Notes: generated by a model not told the origin, from the sequence alone. Counted from the first letter of the stretch, positions 32,634 through 42,560 are shown. The stretch is 64,000 nucleotides of DNA from Clostridium sp. chh4-2 (GCF_002899675.1 NZ_PKUU01000005.1:62001-126000), one strand, 5' to 3'. Numbers and translations: made by a program.

Positions 32634-33194
32634 ATGGCTAGAAAAGGATTAACAGAAGAGATTGTCATCGACGCGGCCGCCAGATTGATCTCCGAAAAAG
32701 GATATGATAATTTTTCCCTTCACGGCCTGGCCGCTGAATTGGGAATCAAGACCGCTTCCCTGTACAATCATATTGCCAGCTCTCAAAAACTGGTGGCCAA
32801 AGTGGGGGAACGGGTTCTTCTTCAGCTGAAACAAACCGTATGGAATGACACGGCCGGGAAAAGCGGTACGGATGCCATCGAGGCTTTAGCAAACGGCTAC
32901 CGCAGATTTGCTAAAGAAAATCCGGAATTATACCAATTAATTCTGCTCATTCCGGAACTTGGAGATGATGAATTTACCACTACCGGGAGGACGCTTATGG
33001 CGGATCTCTATGAGCTGCTGTCCCCATTTTGCCTGACACGGGAAGAACAGGTACATATCGGCCGGATGATCCGCAGCTCCATGCATGGATTCATCTCTTT
33101 AGAACAGGCCGGTTTTTTTACCACGCCCTATGACGCGGATTCCAGCTACCGCTACATGATAGATTCATTTATCCGTATGCTCAGTGAAAAATAA
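32634..33194 (+). CDS. TetR/AcrR-family repressor (WHG domain)
   Basis: 186-residue regulator. N-terminal TetR helix-turn-helix (EEIVIDAAARLISEKGYDNF, LHGLAAELGIKTASLYNHI) and a C-terminal ligand domain of the WHG type (RFAKENPELYQLILL, MIRSSMHGFISLEQAGFF). Strong AAGGAGG site. It is autoregulated through the two operators upstream and is followed 38 bases later by a MATE pump, the usual repressor-pump arrangement. Confidence 0.93.
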   Translation: MARKGLTEEIVIDAAARLISEKGYDNFSLHGLAAELGIKTASLYNHIASSQKLVAKVGERVLLQLKQTVWNDTAGKSGTDAIEALANGYRRFAKENPELYQLILLIPELGDDEFTTTGRTLMADLYELLSPFCLTREEQVHIGRMIRSSMHGFISLEQAGFFTTPYDADSSYRYMIDSFIRMLSEK

Positions 33195-33232
33195 TAAAAA
33201 ATGCCGCTTTTGCGGCGGAATGTGAGGTAATG

Positions 33233-34591
33233 ATGAATACAGATTTACAGAAAGAAAAATTCCGGCACATGACTCAGGACCCGGTTGAGAAGCTGGTGTG
33301 CAGCATGGCGGTTCCTTCTATTATCAGCATGCTGGTAAGCGCATTTTATAATATGGCGGATACATTTTTTGTTGGAAAAGTCAGCACGCAGGCCACGGCC
33401 GCTATCGGAGTCGTCTTTCCCTATATGGCGCTGATTCAGGCCGTCTCCTATTTTTTCGGCCACGGTTCGGGCAATTACATCTCCCGCGCTTTGGGACGCC
33501 AGGAGACAAAGGATGCGGAAAAAATGGCGGCCAACGGGTTCTTTTCCACATTAATCTTCGGCCTGCTGCTCTTAGTCCCCTGTTTTTTGCTGAGGAATCC
33601 GCTTCTTAAAGGCCTAGGCGCCACTCCCACCATCTTGCCGGACGCCAGAAATTATTTTAAATACATACTGGCCGCCACACCGTTTATGATGTGCTCTTTG
33701 GTCATGAATAACCAGATGCGTCTTCAGGGAAATGCCAGAAAAGGAATGATCGGCATCTCCACAGGAGCCATCTTAAATATCGTGCTGGACCCGATTCTGA
33801 TCTTCGGCCTGAACATGGGCGTCAGCGGAGCAGCATTGGCTACGGCTGTTTCCCAATTTATCAGCTTTCTTATCTTAATCCATATGAGCGGACAGGGAGA
33901 CGGCGTCAAGATCAGGTGGAAAGCATTTTCTCCGTCAGTTAAAGCTTATAAAGAGATTATCGCCGGAGGCCTGCCCTCCCTCTGCCGTCAGGGCCTTGCC
34001 AGCATCGCCACCATCTGCCTGAACCAGACGGCCGGTTTTTATGGAGATTCGGCCATCGCCGCATTTTCAGTAATCAACCGAATCAGCATTATCGCCTCTT
34101 CCGCTCTTTTAGGTTTTGGACAGGGATTTCAGCCTGTCTGCGGGTTCAACTACGGCGCCCGGCTGTACGACCGGGTGAAAAAGGCATTTTGGTTCTGCAT
34201 CCGGATCTCCACCGCAGCCATGACGGCTCTTGGAGTTTTTGGATTTATTTTTGCGGAACCCATCGTCCGCCTGTTCCGGGCAGACGATCCGGAATTGATT
34301 CTGATCGGGGCGAGAACCCTTCGCTTTCAGAGCCTTGTGTTTCCGCTTTTAGGATGGGTAATCATTGTCAACATGTTTCTTCAGACCACCAGAAAAACGG
34401 CAAGGGCTTCCATTCTTGCCATGTCCAGACAGGGAATTATATTCATACCGGTTCTTTTCACAGCCATGCATTTTCTGGCCCTGACAGGCATTCAGGCAAC
34501 ACAGCCGATATCCGATATTCTGACATTCTGCATTGCCGTTCCATTCGGCCTGTCGGCCCTTCATGAAATGAATGAGGAAAAGAAGAACTAA
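33233..34591 (+). CDS. MATE family efflux pump
   Basis: 452-residue antiporter: SAFYNMADTFFVGKVSTQATAAIGVVFP start, 12 hydrophobic helices, LDPILIFGLNMGVSGAALAT mid-protein motif. ATG 33233 has GAGG 5 bases upstream; an ATG three bases earlier is less well spaced. A GCCGC/GCGGC hairpin lies between the TetR stop and this start. Its stop overlaps the convergent MATE gene by four bases. Likely induced when the TetR protein releases. Confidence 0.93.
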   Translation: MNTDLQKEKFRHMTQDPVEKLVCSMAVPSIISMLVSAFYNMADTFFVGKVSTQATAAIGVVFPYMALIQAVSYFFGHGSGNYISRALGRQETKDAEKMAANGFFSTLIFGLLLLVPCFLLRNPLLKGLGATPTILPDARNYFKYILAATPFMMCSLVMNNQMRLQGNARKGMIGISTGAILNIVLDPILIFGLNMGVSGAALATAVSQFISFLILIHMSGQGDGVKIRWKAFSPSVKAYKEIIAGGLPSLCRQGLASIATICLNQTAGFYGDSAIAAFSVINRISIIASSALLGFGQGFQPVCGFNYGARLYDRVKKAFWFCIRISTAAMTALGVFGFIFAEPIVRLFRADDPELILIGARTLRFQSLVFPLLGWVIIVNMFLQTTRKTARASILAMSRQGIIFIPVLFTAMHFLALTGIQATQPISDILTFCIAVPFGLSALHEMNEEKKN

Positions 34592-35961
34592 CCGGCAGCA
34601 GAACGCTTTCTCTGTTTTTCCATCCTGTTAAAATACCAAACGCACAGAATGATCTGCAAAAAAGTAGAGGACGGAGTCGCCAGACCGATGCGAAACAGGG
34701 ATACCGGCATGATCCGGCTCATCAGATAAGATACCGGAATCCTGACGCCGAATGCGCCGGCGATTCCCTGGATCATCACGAATCCCGTCTTTCCGCAGCC
34801 GTTGAAATATCCGGTAAAACAGAACATAAAGGACACTAACAAACAGTCGATGGCATATGCTTTCAGATAATCCGCGGCGGCGGCCACCACTTCGGTTTCC
34901 CGGTTAAAGACGCCCGCCAGGATGTCTCCGTGGAAGAAGGAAAACCATGCCAGAAAGACTCCCACACCCAGAGAAGTCAGTATCCCATAAGCCAGAGCCC
35001 GTTTCGCCCGCTCCGGCTTTTTTGCGCCTATATTTTGAGCCACAAATGCGGAGATCGACTGCATATAAGCCGACGGCACCAGCAGGATGAATCCGCAGAT
35101 CTTCTCCGCAACTCCCACTCCTGCCGACGCCACCACGCCCAATTCATTAACAATCGCAGTAATCGTTAAAAATGAAATGGATACCAGCATATCCTGAAAT
35201 GCGATGGGAAATCCCAGCTCCACCACTTTTCTTATGATTTTCTTCTCAAAACGGATACAGGACGCTGAAAATTCAAAGGGAAGCCCCTGCTTCTTTATAA
35301 CAATCAGGGACAGCAGCACGCTGACCGCCTGAGCCGCTACCGTCGCTATGGCGGCTCCGGCGGCGGCCATATGGAATACGCCCACAAGCAGCAGATCTCC
35401 CGCAATGTTCATAACGCAGGCGATTGCCACCGTCATAAGAGGCATCTTGGAATTCCCCATTCCACGGAATATGCTGCCCAGCACATTATAGGATACGATG
35501 AATACGGAACCTAAAGCACAGATTCTGATGTACAAAACAGTGCTTTTAAACGCCGCTTCCGGAGCTCTCATAACCTGGGCGATGGACACCGCAAATATCT
35601 GCATCACAACCATAATTGCCACGCCGATCACGGCAAACAGGCAGATGCTGGCTCCTACCACATTTCCGGCTTCCCCCATCTTCTTCTCTCCGATCTTCTG
35701 TCCAAGCAGGATGGTGGTTCCCATAGCCAATCCGACAATTGCCCCGGTGATGGTCTGCATGATCCAGCTTCCCGTAGATACGGCGGAAATCTCCGACGCA
35801 GTGCTGAACTGGCCTACAATCAGCATATCCACCGCTCCGTACATGGTCTGCAAAAAGATTGCGAACAGCACCGGAAGAGCAAACCTGATCAGTTCCGATA
35901 AAATATTGCCTTCTGTAAAATTCTGTGTTTTTTTCATTGGTTTTCTTATCTTACTCTCCAT
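34588..35961 (-). CDS. MATE family efflux pump
   Basis: 457-residue antiporter, third in this cluster: TEGNILSELIRFALPVLFAI, QTMYGAVDMLIVGQF, then typical repeats, ending with an Arg/Lys-rich tail. The ATG at 35961 overlaps the end of the YkgJ gene by 11 bases; an internal ATG at 35937 (MKKTQNFTEG) is the more usual family N-terminus but has no good ribosome binding site. Co-transcribed with the YkgJ-type gene upstream. Confidence 0.92.
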   Translation of the reverse strand: MESKIRKPMKKTQNFTEGNILSELIRFALPVLFAIFLQTMYGAVDMLIVGQFSTASEISAVSTGSWIMQTITGAIVGLAMGTTILLGQKIGEKKMGEAGNVVGASICLFAVIGVAIMVVMQIFAVSIAQVMRAPEAAFKSTVLYIRICALGSVFIVSYNVLGSIFRGMGNSKMPLMTVAIACVMNIAGDLLLVGVFHMAAAGAAIATVAAQAVSVLLSLIVIKKQGLPFEFSASCIRFEKKIIRKVVELGFPIAFQDMLVSISFLTITAIVNELGVVASAGVGVAEKICGFILLVPSAYMQSISAFVAQNIGAKKPERAKRALAYGILTSLGVGVFLAWFSFFHGDILAGVFNRETEVVAAAADYLKAYAIDCLLVSFMFCFTGYFNGCGKTGFVMIQGIAGAFGVRIPVSYLMSRIMPVSLFRIGLATPSSTFLQIILCVWYFNRMEKQRKRSAAG

Positions 35962-36622
35962 CAAAAATCTGCCTTTTCGCCTCGGCCAGCCTGGACGAAA
36001 ACTGCCGGTAAAAATCCTCTTCCGTTTTATATGGAAGCATAAAAAATGTTTTCAGGACATAAAGATTGATCCGCTTTATCTCTTCCTGTCCCAAGCCTTG
36101 TTTTACAAGCTCCTGAAGATCATTCAGGAAATAATGCCAGTCTGTGATAAACTGCTCATTCCGTTTCACATCCGGGGTATCAATCCATTTGCGCACCTTC
36201 ACTTTTGTCCTGTTGTCTTTTTTACATTCGTGAATCTGTAAAAAATATTGGAATCCCTGGTTTTCATAATATCTTCCCAGCGGAAAGATACGGCAGATTC
36301 CCGGCCGGAAGGAATGTATCGTACATCGCCCGTTATCATCCAAAAACGAACACTGTTCTGCCTCCCCGCTCATCCTGAGATTGGGCAGAATCATTCCGTC
36401 CACAATATTTAATTCAATCTTATCCCCCAACAGCTCTTCAAACGTCCGGTTAAGGTTCACAGAAAGCCTGCAAATGTCCAACGGGTCTAAAAGAATGGAA
36501 TTTCCCATTCCCCGGCAGCACGCAGAACATCCCCGGCAGTCGCCGCAGTCCGCCTTTACCATGTCATTTAAACCGTACAGTTTTCCATCTGATATTTCCT
36601 GAAGATCCACTTCTCTTTTCAT
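35951..36622 (-). CDS. YkgJ-family cysteine cluster protein
   Basis: 223-residue protein with the YkgJ (zinc/iron-chelating) pattern: CGDCRGCSACCRGMGNSILL near residue 26, CSFLDDNGRCTIHSFRPGICRIFP in the middle and a later Cys. The eight or so conserved Cys probably bind a metal or Fe-S centre. C-terminal half is helical and family-specific. Cellular role unknown. Starts ATG 36622. Confidence 0.88.
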   Translation of the reverse strand: MKREVDLQEISDGKLYGLNDMVKADCGDCRGCSACCRGMGNSILLDPLDICRLSVNLNRTFEELLGDKIELNIVDGMILPNLRMSGEAEQCSFLDDNGRCTIHSFRPGICRIFPLGRYYENQGFQYFLQIHECKKDNRTKVKVRKWIDTPDVKRNEQFITDWHYFLNDLQELVKQGLGQEEIKRINLYVLKTFFMLPYKTEEDFYRQFSSRLAEAKRQIFDGE

Positions 36623-36790
36623 CCGTATCTTCCTGCTCCTGTCATCATTTATTCTTCCAAACGGTTGGAAGTCACAATGCGTCTATTTTAGCATAAATGT
36701 GGGAAGGTGTAAACGAAGTAACCGTTCAGCTTTCCGATAAGCACTTTTAAACTTATAATTTTCAAACTTATAATTTTTTCATAAAACTTA

Positions 36791-36819
36791 TTGACATTTT
36801 TCCAAATATATGCAATAAT
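36791..36819 (+). promoter_or_regulatory. promoter of tRNA-Met
   Basis: TTGACA (36791-36796), 17-base spacer, AATAAT (36814-36819), 19 bases before the tRNA. Confidence 0.65.
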
Positions 36820-36837
36820 ACTTAACGGTTCATTTGT

Positions 36838-36911
36838 GGCGGAATAGCTCAGCTGGCTAGAGCACACGGTTCATACCCGTGGTGTCGTTGGTTCAAGTCC
36901 AATTTCCGCTA
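36838..36911 (+). tRNA. trnM: tRNA-Met (CAT)
   Basis: 74 bases folding as a cloverleaf: acceptor GGCGGAA / TTCCGCT, D-arm with AGCTGGCTAGAGC, anticodon stem ACGGG-type with loop TTCATAC (anticodon CAT), T-arm GTTGGTTCAAGTCCAAT. The G1-U72 closing pair and lack of the initiator three-GC-pair signature point to elongator Met, or possibly the Ile2 (k2C-modified CAT) species, which cannot be separated by eye. CCA is not encoded. Confidence 0.95.
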
Positions 36912-36915
36912 CTGC

Positions 36916-36953
36916 AAAAAAGTCCTGCAGGAATTTAACTGCAGGGCTTTTTT
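36916..36953 (+). terminator. terminator after tRNA-Met
   Basis: AAAAAGTCCTGCAG / CTGCAGGGCTTTTTT hairpin directly after the tRNA; T-runs both ways. Confidence 0.85.
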
Positions 36954-36972
36954 CGTATTACAAAAACAAGAA

Positions 36973-36995
36973 GAAGCCGGGAAATTCCCGGCTTC
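36973..36995 (-). terminator. terminator of the M13 peptidase gene
   Basis: GAAGCCGGGAA / TTCCCGGCTTC perfect stem followed on the minus strand by TTCTTGTTTTTG, 25 bases after the stop codon. Confidence 0.8.
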
Positions 36996-37020
36996 AGCCA
37001 TTCCGTTCTCGCGCTCACAA

Positions 37021-39087
37021 TTACCAGACCTTAACTCTCTTATCAGGAGCCAGGTACATTCCGTCGCCCTCTTTGATCTCCGGATACGCAGTATAAAAGG
37101 CATCGATACATCTGACCACCGCATTCACTCTGACTTTAGCCGGAGAATGGACATCCGTATTCAGACGCTGAATCATGCTCTCATCTGTGAACTTTGATGC
37201 CCACACGATCGCAAACTGTTCGAACATCTGCTTTAACCGCTCCTGATCATCGCCGACTATGGCAGATACGCAGGATACGGCGCCAAGGTCTGCGATATTC
37301 TCTCCCAACGTCTGCGCTCCGTTCACATGGCGGCCCTCAAATCCTTCCTGTTCATCATAATAATCCACTACTTTTTGGGTCAGCTGATTGAATTTCTCTT
37401 TATCCTCTTCTGTCCACCATTCCTTATAGTTTCCGTATTCATCATATAAAGCTCCCGAATCGTCAAATGCATGACTGATCTCATGTGCAATCACTACACC
37501 GATTCCGCCCATATTCCGGGCTTCACCGGCTGTGGAATCATAAAACGGGGCTTGAAGAATCGCAGCCGGAAATACGATCTCATTAGCGGACGGGTTATAA
37601 TAAGCATTGACCGTCTGAGGCGTCATTATCCAGAGTGAACGGTCTACCGGCTGGTCAAATCGTTTTAAGGAAACCATTTTATCGCATTTGAGCAGTTCCA
37701 TGATGTTATCGATCAGACAGCCGCCTTCCTCCGGCGGCGTAATGTCTGCATCGGCATAATAATCCGGCCATTGATCCGGATAGCCGACTTTCACATCCAT
37801 CATCTCTAATTTCCGCTTGGCAGATGCCTTCGTTTCCTCTCCCATCCAATCCAGATCATCAATTTTCTGCTCATATACAGTGATCATTTTACGGACCATC
37901 GCTTCCACATTCTGCTTATCCGCTTCCGAGAAACACTGCTGCACATACAGTTTTCCAAATTCAAAACCGAGCATTCCCTGAACCATCTCGCCGGCTAACT
38001 TTTCGTCATCTTTTTTCTCATGAATCCCATTCTGCGCATTTATCCAGTCCATTTGAATATCCCGGATTTCAGGAGTCAGGTATGGGGCTAAATCGTTGTA
38101 AAGACAGAACAAGGAATAATTCTTTAAAAGTTCCAGATTCTCCTCAGTCAGCATCTCGTTCACCTTGCCCATCAGCTCCGGCTGCATTACAATATACGGC
38201 TCTTTATTGTCCGCTTTCATGGATTTCAGCCACGATTTCACATCGACGTTGGAGAGAAGGGAGGATAATTCCTCTTCTGTATATAAGTTATAAACATAAT
38301 TTGGATTAAACTGGTTTTCCAACGATAAAGACGCAGCTGCTAATTGTTTCTGCAAATCAAAGATTTCTTCGGCTGCCTTAACGGCCTCCTGCTCCTCCAT
38401 CCCGCTGCATTTCATAACCGCCCCAATATATTCCCGGTACTGTTCATGCAGTTCGGATAAGCTTTCATCTTCTAAAGTCTCCTTGCCAGGCCCCATATCA
38501 GGGGTATAGATATAATAAATATATCGTGTCGAATCGCCCATATCTACGTCCGGCATGGCCGACAGCAAGCTGAAAAAGGACAGTTCTCCGCTCATCTTCC
38601 CGATTGCCGCTATATATTCTTCAATGGTGGATGCATTTTTTATCTCATCCGCATACACGGAAAACCCTCCGATTCCTGCCTCAGTCCTTCCTTCCATATC
38701 CATGGCCGTTAAGTACATATCGGCTATCTTCTGTTCCGTACTGCCTTTCGGAAATTCACTGCGTTTTTCCACCGTATCCAGTAAAATGGTATTCAAAGTT
38801 TCGTATGCTTCCAGATTCAGCTGGTAAAAATAACTCCACTGGTAAGAATCTGCCGGAATATCGATATCATCTAAAAATGTACCGTTCACGTATTCATAAT
38901 AGTCGTCTTCCAGACGGCACTGCCGGTCTTCCTCCGCCAATTCCTCCGGCCCTTCATCCGCAGTGGATTCCGTCTCCTGCACTGTGGTTTCCACAACAGG
39001 CGGCGTTTCCTTTTTTGAAGCGCATCCCGGCATTACGCCTAATATCACTGCCAGAATTGCGGCAGCCACCCGATTTCTTTTCTTCAT
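37021..39087 (-). CDS. M13-family metallopeptidase lipoprotein (PepO/neprilysin-like)
   Basis: 688-residue extracytoplasmic zinc endopeptidase. Signal peptide with lipobox VMPGC at residues ~18-22, so it is membrane-anchored; a low-complexity Thr/Glu linker follows. The catalytic block is intact: VVIAHEISHAFDD (HExxH) and GENIADLGAV (third ligand ExxxD), plus NAYYNPSANEIVFPAAILQ upstream, all family signatures. C-terminal VRVNAVVRCIDAFYTAY and PDKRVKVW match the M13 end. ATG 39087 is chosen for the signal peptide. Cleaves small peptides outside the cell. Confidence 0.93.
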   Translation of the reverse strand: MKKRNRVAAAILAVILGVMPGCASKKETPPVVETTVQETESTADEGPEELAEEDRQCRLEDDYYEYVNGTFLDDIDIPADSYQWSYFYQLNLEAYETLNTILLDTVEKRSEFPKGSTEQKIADMYLTAMDMEGRTEAGIGGFSVYADEIKNASTIEEYIAAIGKMSGELSFFSLLSAMPDVDMGDSTRYIYYIYTPDMGPGKETLEDESLSELHEQYREYIGAVMKCSGMEEQEAVKAAEEIFDLQKQLAAASLSLENQFNPNYVYNLYTEEELSSLLSNVDVKSWLKSMKADNKEPYIVMQPELMGKVNEMLTEENLELLKNYSLFCLYNDLAPYLTPEIRDIQMDWINAQNGIHEKKDDEKLAGEMVQGMLGFEFGKLYVQQCFSEADKQNVEAMVRKMITVYEQKIDDLDWMGEETKASAKRKLEMMDVKVGYPDQWPDYYADADITPPEEGGCLIDNIMELLKCDKMVSLKRFDQPVDRSLWIMTPQTVNAYYNPSANEIVFPAAILQAPFYDSTAGEARNMGGIGVVIAHEISHAFDDSGALYDEYGNYKEWWTEEDKEKFNQLTQKVVDYYDEQEGFEGRHVNGAQTLGENIADLGAVSCVSAIVGDDQERLKQMFEQFAIVWASKFTDESMIQRLNTDVHSPAKVRVNAVVRCIDAFYTAYPEIKEGDGMYLAPDKRVKVW

Positions 39088-39110
39088 ACCCGTCAGAACC
39101 TCCCATTCGT

Positions 39111-41315
39111 TCACAATTTATTTTCTCTTTCTTTTCTGACCCGCTCTAAGTCCTCTTCCAGCCTCTTTTCCTTCGTCACATTCTCAACCAGGCCTACGGC
39201 TTTCAGCGATTTTCCGTTTTCATCCTTAATTGCAGTCAGTGTGATCCTATTCCAGACAACCTCTCCATCCCCCATTCTTGCCCGAATGGTACAGTTTGAT
39301 GTATCCGCTCCCTGATAAATCTTATCATACATCTCACGGAACATATCCTCGTATCCCGGACACACGGACCCCTGTTCTATAAATCCTTCCGGCGCATTGG
39401 CGATACAGGCATCCAGACCAAACGCTTCTCTGCTGTGCTGGGCATATCTTGCGGTGCGCGAAGGAATATCCAGCTCAAATAAGGTATTGCTGGTGGAATC
39501 CATTGCCACGCGGAAACGTTGTTCCGACATCTTCAATTCCTCAATCATCTCCATCCGGCCGGTCACATCGGATATTGCGGCATAATAAATGCCCCGCCCG
39601 TTGATTGTGGACAGATAAAACAGCCGTACTTGAAGCCAGATTACCGTTTCATCTCTAAGGCTTCGCCGGATATGCAGTTCCACGCCGCGGTCTCCCGTCT
39701 CCTTCGCCTGTTCAAGAGCTTCGATCAGACGGCGCCTGTCTTCTTCTACCGTACAGGAGATCACATCCGTCAGCTCTTCTTCTTTTGGAATATTGCCGCG
39801 GTAAATTACCCTGTAATACTCCTCGTTGCACTCGATCATATGCATGGTTTCCCCGTCGTATTGATAAAGTGCAATTCCGCCCAAAATATTATTAAGCAGA
39901 CGGTCCGTGATCACATCCGCATGAAATAAATCTTTAAAATTGATAATCCCCGTCTTTTGAGGCTCCACAACCAGGGCGGAACTGTAGTCCACCTTATCAT
40001 CATCCATAAGAAGCGCTTCAAACTGCAGGATAGGCATCGGCTTATAATAGTAAAAGCCCTGGGCAAACTCACAGCCGATATTCAAAAGGAAATCCACCTG
40101 GCTCTTCGTTTCCACTCCCTCGGCGATCACCCTGAGATTCAGCCATTTTGCCATATGTACCACGGATTCCAGAATATCTCTGCTCTTTTGGTTCTCCTTA
40201 TCCAGAAAATGCATATCCAGTTTCAAGATGTCGATGCTGATATCCTTTAACATATTCAGAGAGGAATATCCGCTTCCAAAATCATCCATTAATACGGTAA
40301 AACCGGAACGCATCAGCTGTTCAATTGTGGTGATCAGGCGTTCCGGGCGGTTGGTATATGCGCTCTCCGTCACTTCCACTTCAAACAGCGCAGGATCAAT
40401 CTCATACCGCTTAATGATCTCATTAATGGTTTCAAAAACATCCATTCCCATTATATCGATTCGCGAAACGTTGACAGACACCGGTATGACCTGTCTTCCC
40501 TTGTCAATCCAGCCTCTGAGCCATTTCATAACTTCTTCCCATATAAAACTGTCCAGTTTTTTTATAAAACCGTTCTTCTCAAACACAGGAATGAAAGCGC
40601 CGGGCGAAATCAGGCCTCTTTGCGGATGAATCCACCGGATCAGAGCCTCAGCTCCTATGATCTTTCCTGTCCTCATGCTGCATTTAGGCTGCATGTACAC
40701 CTGAAATTCCCCATTCTGAAGCGCCATATCCGCGCGGTTTAATATCTCGTGCTCCTCCAAAAGTTCATGGCGGATGCTGGAATCATAAACAGCCAGATGC
40801 TTCATATAATTGCCCTTTACCGTGTTCAGCGCCAATATGGCCCGGTCACACATCAGTTCAACCGGAAGATCGTCTTCTGCCGCAGGATAAATGCCTATCG
40901 CCGGAACGATTTTAATATCCGACGGGTATTCATTAAAAATATCCAGTATCTTTTCCTCAATCGTTTCATACGTGATGTTCCCGGAAATACACATCGCATA
41001 AATGTCGGCAGAAAGGCGGCCCAGAATCAACGTATACTTTGAAAACGCCGCTTTCATCCTGGCAGCCAGATATCGCAGAAGATAATCCCCTTCATCACTT
41101 CCATAAAGATCATTGACAAGCTTAAAACGCTCGATATCCACACATGCGATATTAAAGGACTCATTTTTACTGCATTTCAGTTTCTTTTTCGTCTTTTTAT
41201 AAAATGTATCCTTGTTGTAAAGCCCGGTCAAACGGTCATATTCCTCATAAAATTTCAGTTGTTTCCGAAGTTTTTGGTTTTCTTCTTCCAACTCTTCATA
41301 ATTAAGATTTCCCAT
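39111..41315 (-). CDS. EAL phosphodiesterase with degenerate GGDEF and PAS domains
   Basis: 734-residue cyclic-di-GMP protein without membrane segments. A short coiled coil leads into a GGDEF-like domain (YDRLTGLYNKDTFYKK) whose active-site motif reads RLSAD instead of GGDEF, so it should not make c-di-GMP. The EAL domain (about 200-440) is intact: EALIRW, NVSRIDI, EVTES, DDFGSGYSSL, KLD and EGVET. Two PAS-like sensor regions follow at about 480-720. Probably a c-di-GMP-degrading sensor enzyme. Its start is 12 bases from the end of the diguanylate cyclase upstream, so the pair forms an operon of opposing activities. Confidence 0.93.
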   Translation of the reverse strand: MGNLNYEELEEENQKLRKQLKFYEEYDRLTGLYNKDTFYKKTKKKLKCSKNESFNIACVDIERFKLVNDLYGSDEGDYLLRYLAARMKAAFSKYTLILGRLSADIYAMCISGNITYETIEEKILDIFNEYPSDIKIVPAIGIYPAAEDDLPVELMCDRAILALNTVKGNYMKHLAVYDSSIRHELLEEHEILNRADMALQNGEFQVYMQPKCSMRTGKIIGAEALIRWIHPQRGLISPGAFIPVFEKNGFIKKLDSFIWEEVMKWLRGWIDKGRQVIPVSVNVSRIDIMGMDVFETINEIIKRYEIDPALFEVEVTESAYTNRPERLITTIEQLMRSGFTVLMDDFGSGYSSLNMLKDISIDILKLDMHFLDKENQKSRDILESVVHMAKWLNLRVIAEGVETKSQVDFLLNIGCEFAQGFYYYKPMPILQFEALLMDDDKVDYSSALVVEPQKTGIINFKDLFHADVITDRLLNNILGGIALYQYDGETMHMIECNEEYYRVIYRGNIPKEEELTDVISCTVEEDRRRLIEALEQAKETGDRGVELHIRRSLRDETVIWLQVRLFYLSTINGRGIYYAAISDVTGRMEMIEELKMSEQRFRVAMDSTSNTLFELDIPSRTARYAQHSREAFGLDACIANAPEGFIEQGSVCPGYEDMFREMYDKIYQGADTSNCTIRARMGDGEVVWNRITLTAIKDENGKSLKAVGLVENVTKEKRLEEDLERVRKERENKL

Positions 41316-41327
41316 ATCTGTCTACCT

Positions 41328-42434
41328 TTATTTTTCTTGTCTGTAAAATTCAAACCGGTTCCGCCCATTGCGCTTTGCTTCATAGAGGGCTTCATCCGCG
41401 TGTTCAAACAACAGCCTGTAATCATTTCCGTCTTCCGGATAAAATGCAGCGCCGATGGAACAGGTAACCTGATAGTTAAAACTGCTTTTTTCCGAAAGTA
41501 TCTGCATTACCTGTATGATCCGCCCGCAGCGTTCTTCCACAATCGACTCTTTATTGTCTCCAAGTCCGCACATAAGAACCGCAAATTCATCTCCCCCGAT
41601 TCTTCCCACAACATCCTGATCCCGAAATGAATCCCGTATCTCCCTGGCCGTATCCTTTAACACTTCGTCTCCCGCCTGATGGCCTAATTTATCGTTAATA
41701 TCCTTAAAACGGTCCACATCGATTATCAGAAGCGCACAAATTCCGCCCTGCGAAAGCATTTTCTTCATCATAAGTTCGGATGTATTTTTATTATAAAGGC
41801 CGGTCATCATATCCCGCTCCGCTTTTTCACGCAGTGCGTCCCTCTCCCGTCTCTGCTTATCCACATCCTGACGCCGTCCCACGATCTTTTCCGGTTTTCC
41901 GTCCTTATCGCCCAGCACAATCCCTTTGATCTGCGTCCAGTGATAATCCTCTTTGGGCCGCACGCGGAGGCGGATTTCAATCTCTTTTAATTCCCCTGTC
42001 TTTTGTTTTCCCCGAAAATATTCCACAAAGGGCTTCACATCATCCGGATGAACAATCTTGCGGTCTATGGTTCCGTTGACAAAACGGTCCCCGCTGGATA
42101 CTATCTCCCAGTTGGTCGAATCGGTGATCGTATTATCCACCAGATTAAATTCAAAAAGGACGTCATCAAACAATTTAGCCACAAGACGGTACTTTTGCGC
42201 ATCCAGCTCCAAATGTTTCCGCAAATCCGAGATTTCCCGTTCCGACGCCTCCCTGCTGCCTCGCACGTTCCTGGCGCAGGCCAGAATTGACGCTCCCACA
42301 GCCAAACAGATCACCGCAAATACCCCCGGCGGCCAGCTCTGCGCTGCAATGCAGTAAACACCCTCTGCAATCCCCACTCCTGCGGCCGCCGCTCCTGTCC
42401 CGGTTAATATAGATTCTATTGCATCCGACTTCAT
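41328..42434 (-). CDS. diguanylate cyclase with two N-terminal membrane helices and PAS
   Basis: 368-residue protein. Residues ~10-50 contain hydrophobic membrane segments (AAAAGVGIAEGVYCIAAQ, VFAVICLAVGASILACA), then a coiled coil, a PAS/PAC domain (WTQIKGIVLGDKDGKPEKIVG) and a canonical GGDEF domain: DMMTGLYNKNTSEL, LLIIDVDRFKDINDKLGHQAGDEVL is intact and the active site is RIGGDEFAV. ATG 42434 follows GGGAG. Should synthesise c-di-GMP; the neighbouring EAL protein removes it. Confidence 0.93.
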   Translation of the reverse strand: MKSDAIESILTGTGAAAAGVGIAEGVYCIAAQSWPPGVFAVICLAVGASILACARNVRGSREASEREISDLRKHLELDAQKYRLVAKLFDDVLFEFNLVDNTITDSTNWEIVSSGDRFVNGTIDRKIVHPDDVKPFVEYFRGKQKTGELKEIEIRLRVRPKEDYHWTQIKGIVLGDKDGKPEKIVGRRQDVDKQRRERDALREKAERDMMTGLYNKNTSELMMKKMLSQGGICALLIIDVDRFKDINDKLGHQAGDEVLKDTAREIRDSFRDQDVVGRIGGDEFAVLMCGLGDNKESIVEERCGRIIQVMQILSEKSSFNYQVTCSIGAAFYPEDGNDYRLLFEHADEALYEAKRNGRNRFEFYRQEK

Positions 42435-42560
42435 TTTACCATGCTCCCTTAATTTCCGTACAGATATCATTTGTCACATATTTAAAATCTTATCCTTTAT
42501 TCTAAACGATATTTGCAATGATAGCAATCACTTGAGTGAATCCATTGATTAAATTATTAA

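Noticed and set aside
36733..36760. TCCGATAAGCACTTTTAAAC resembles the inside of the 28243 element in reverse
   Set aside because: Short, gapped match in AT-rich DNA without terminal inverted repeats; could be chance.
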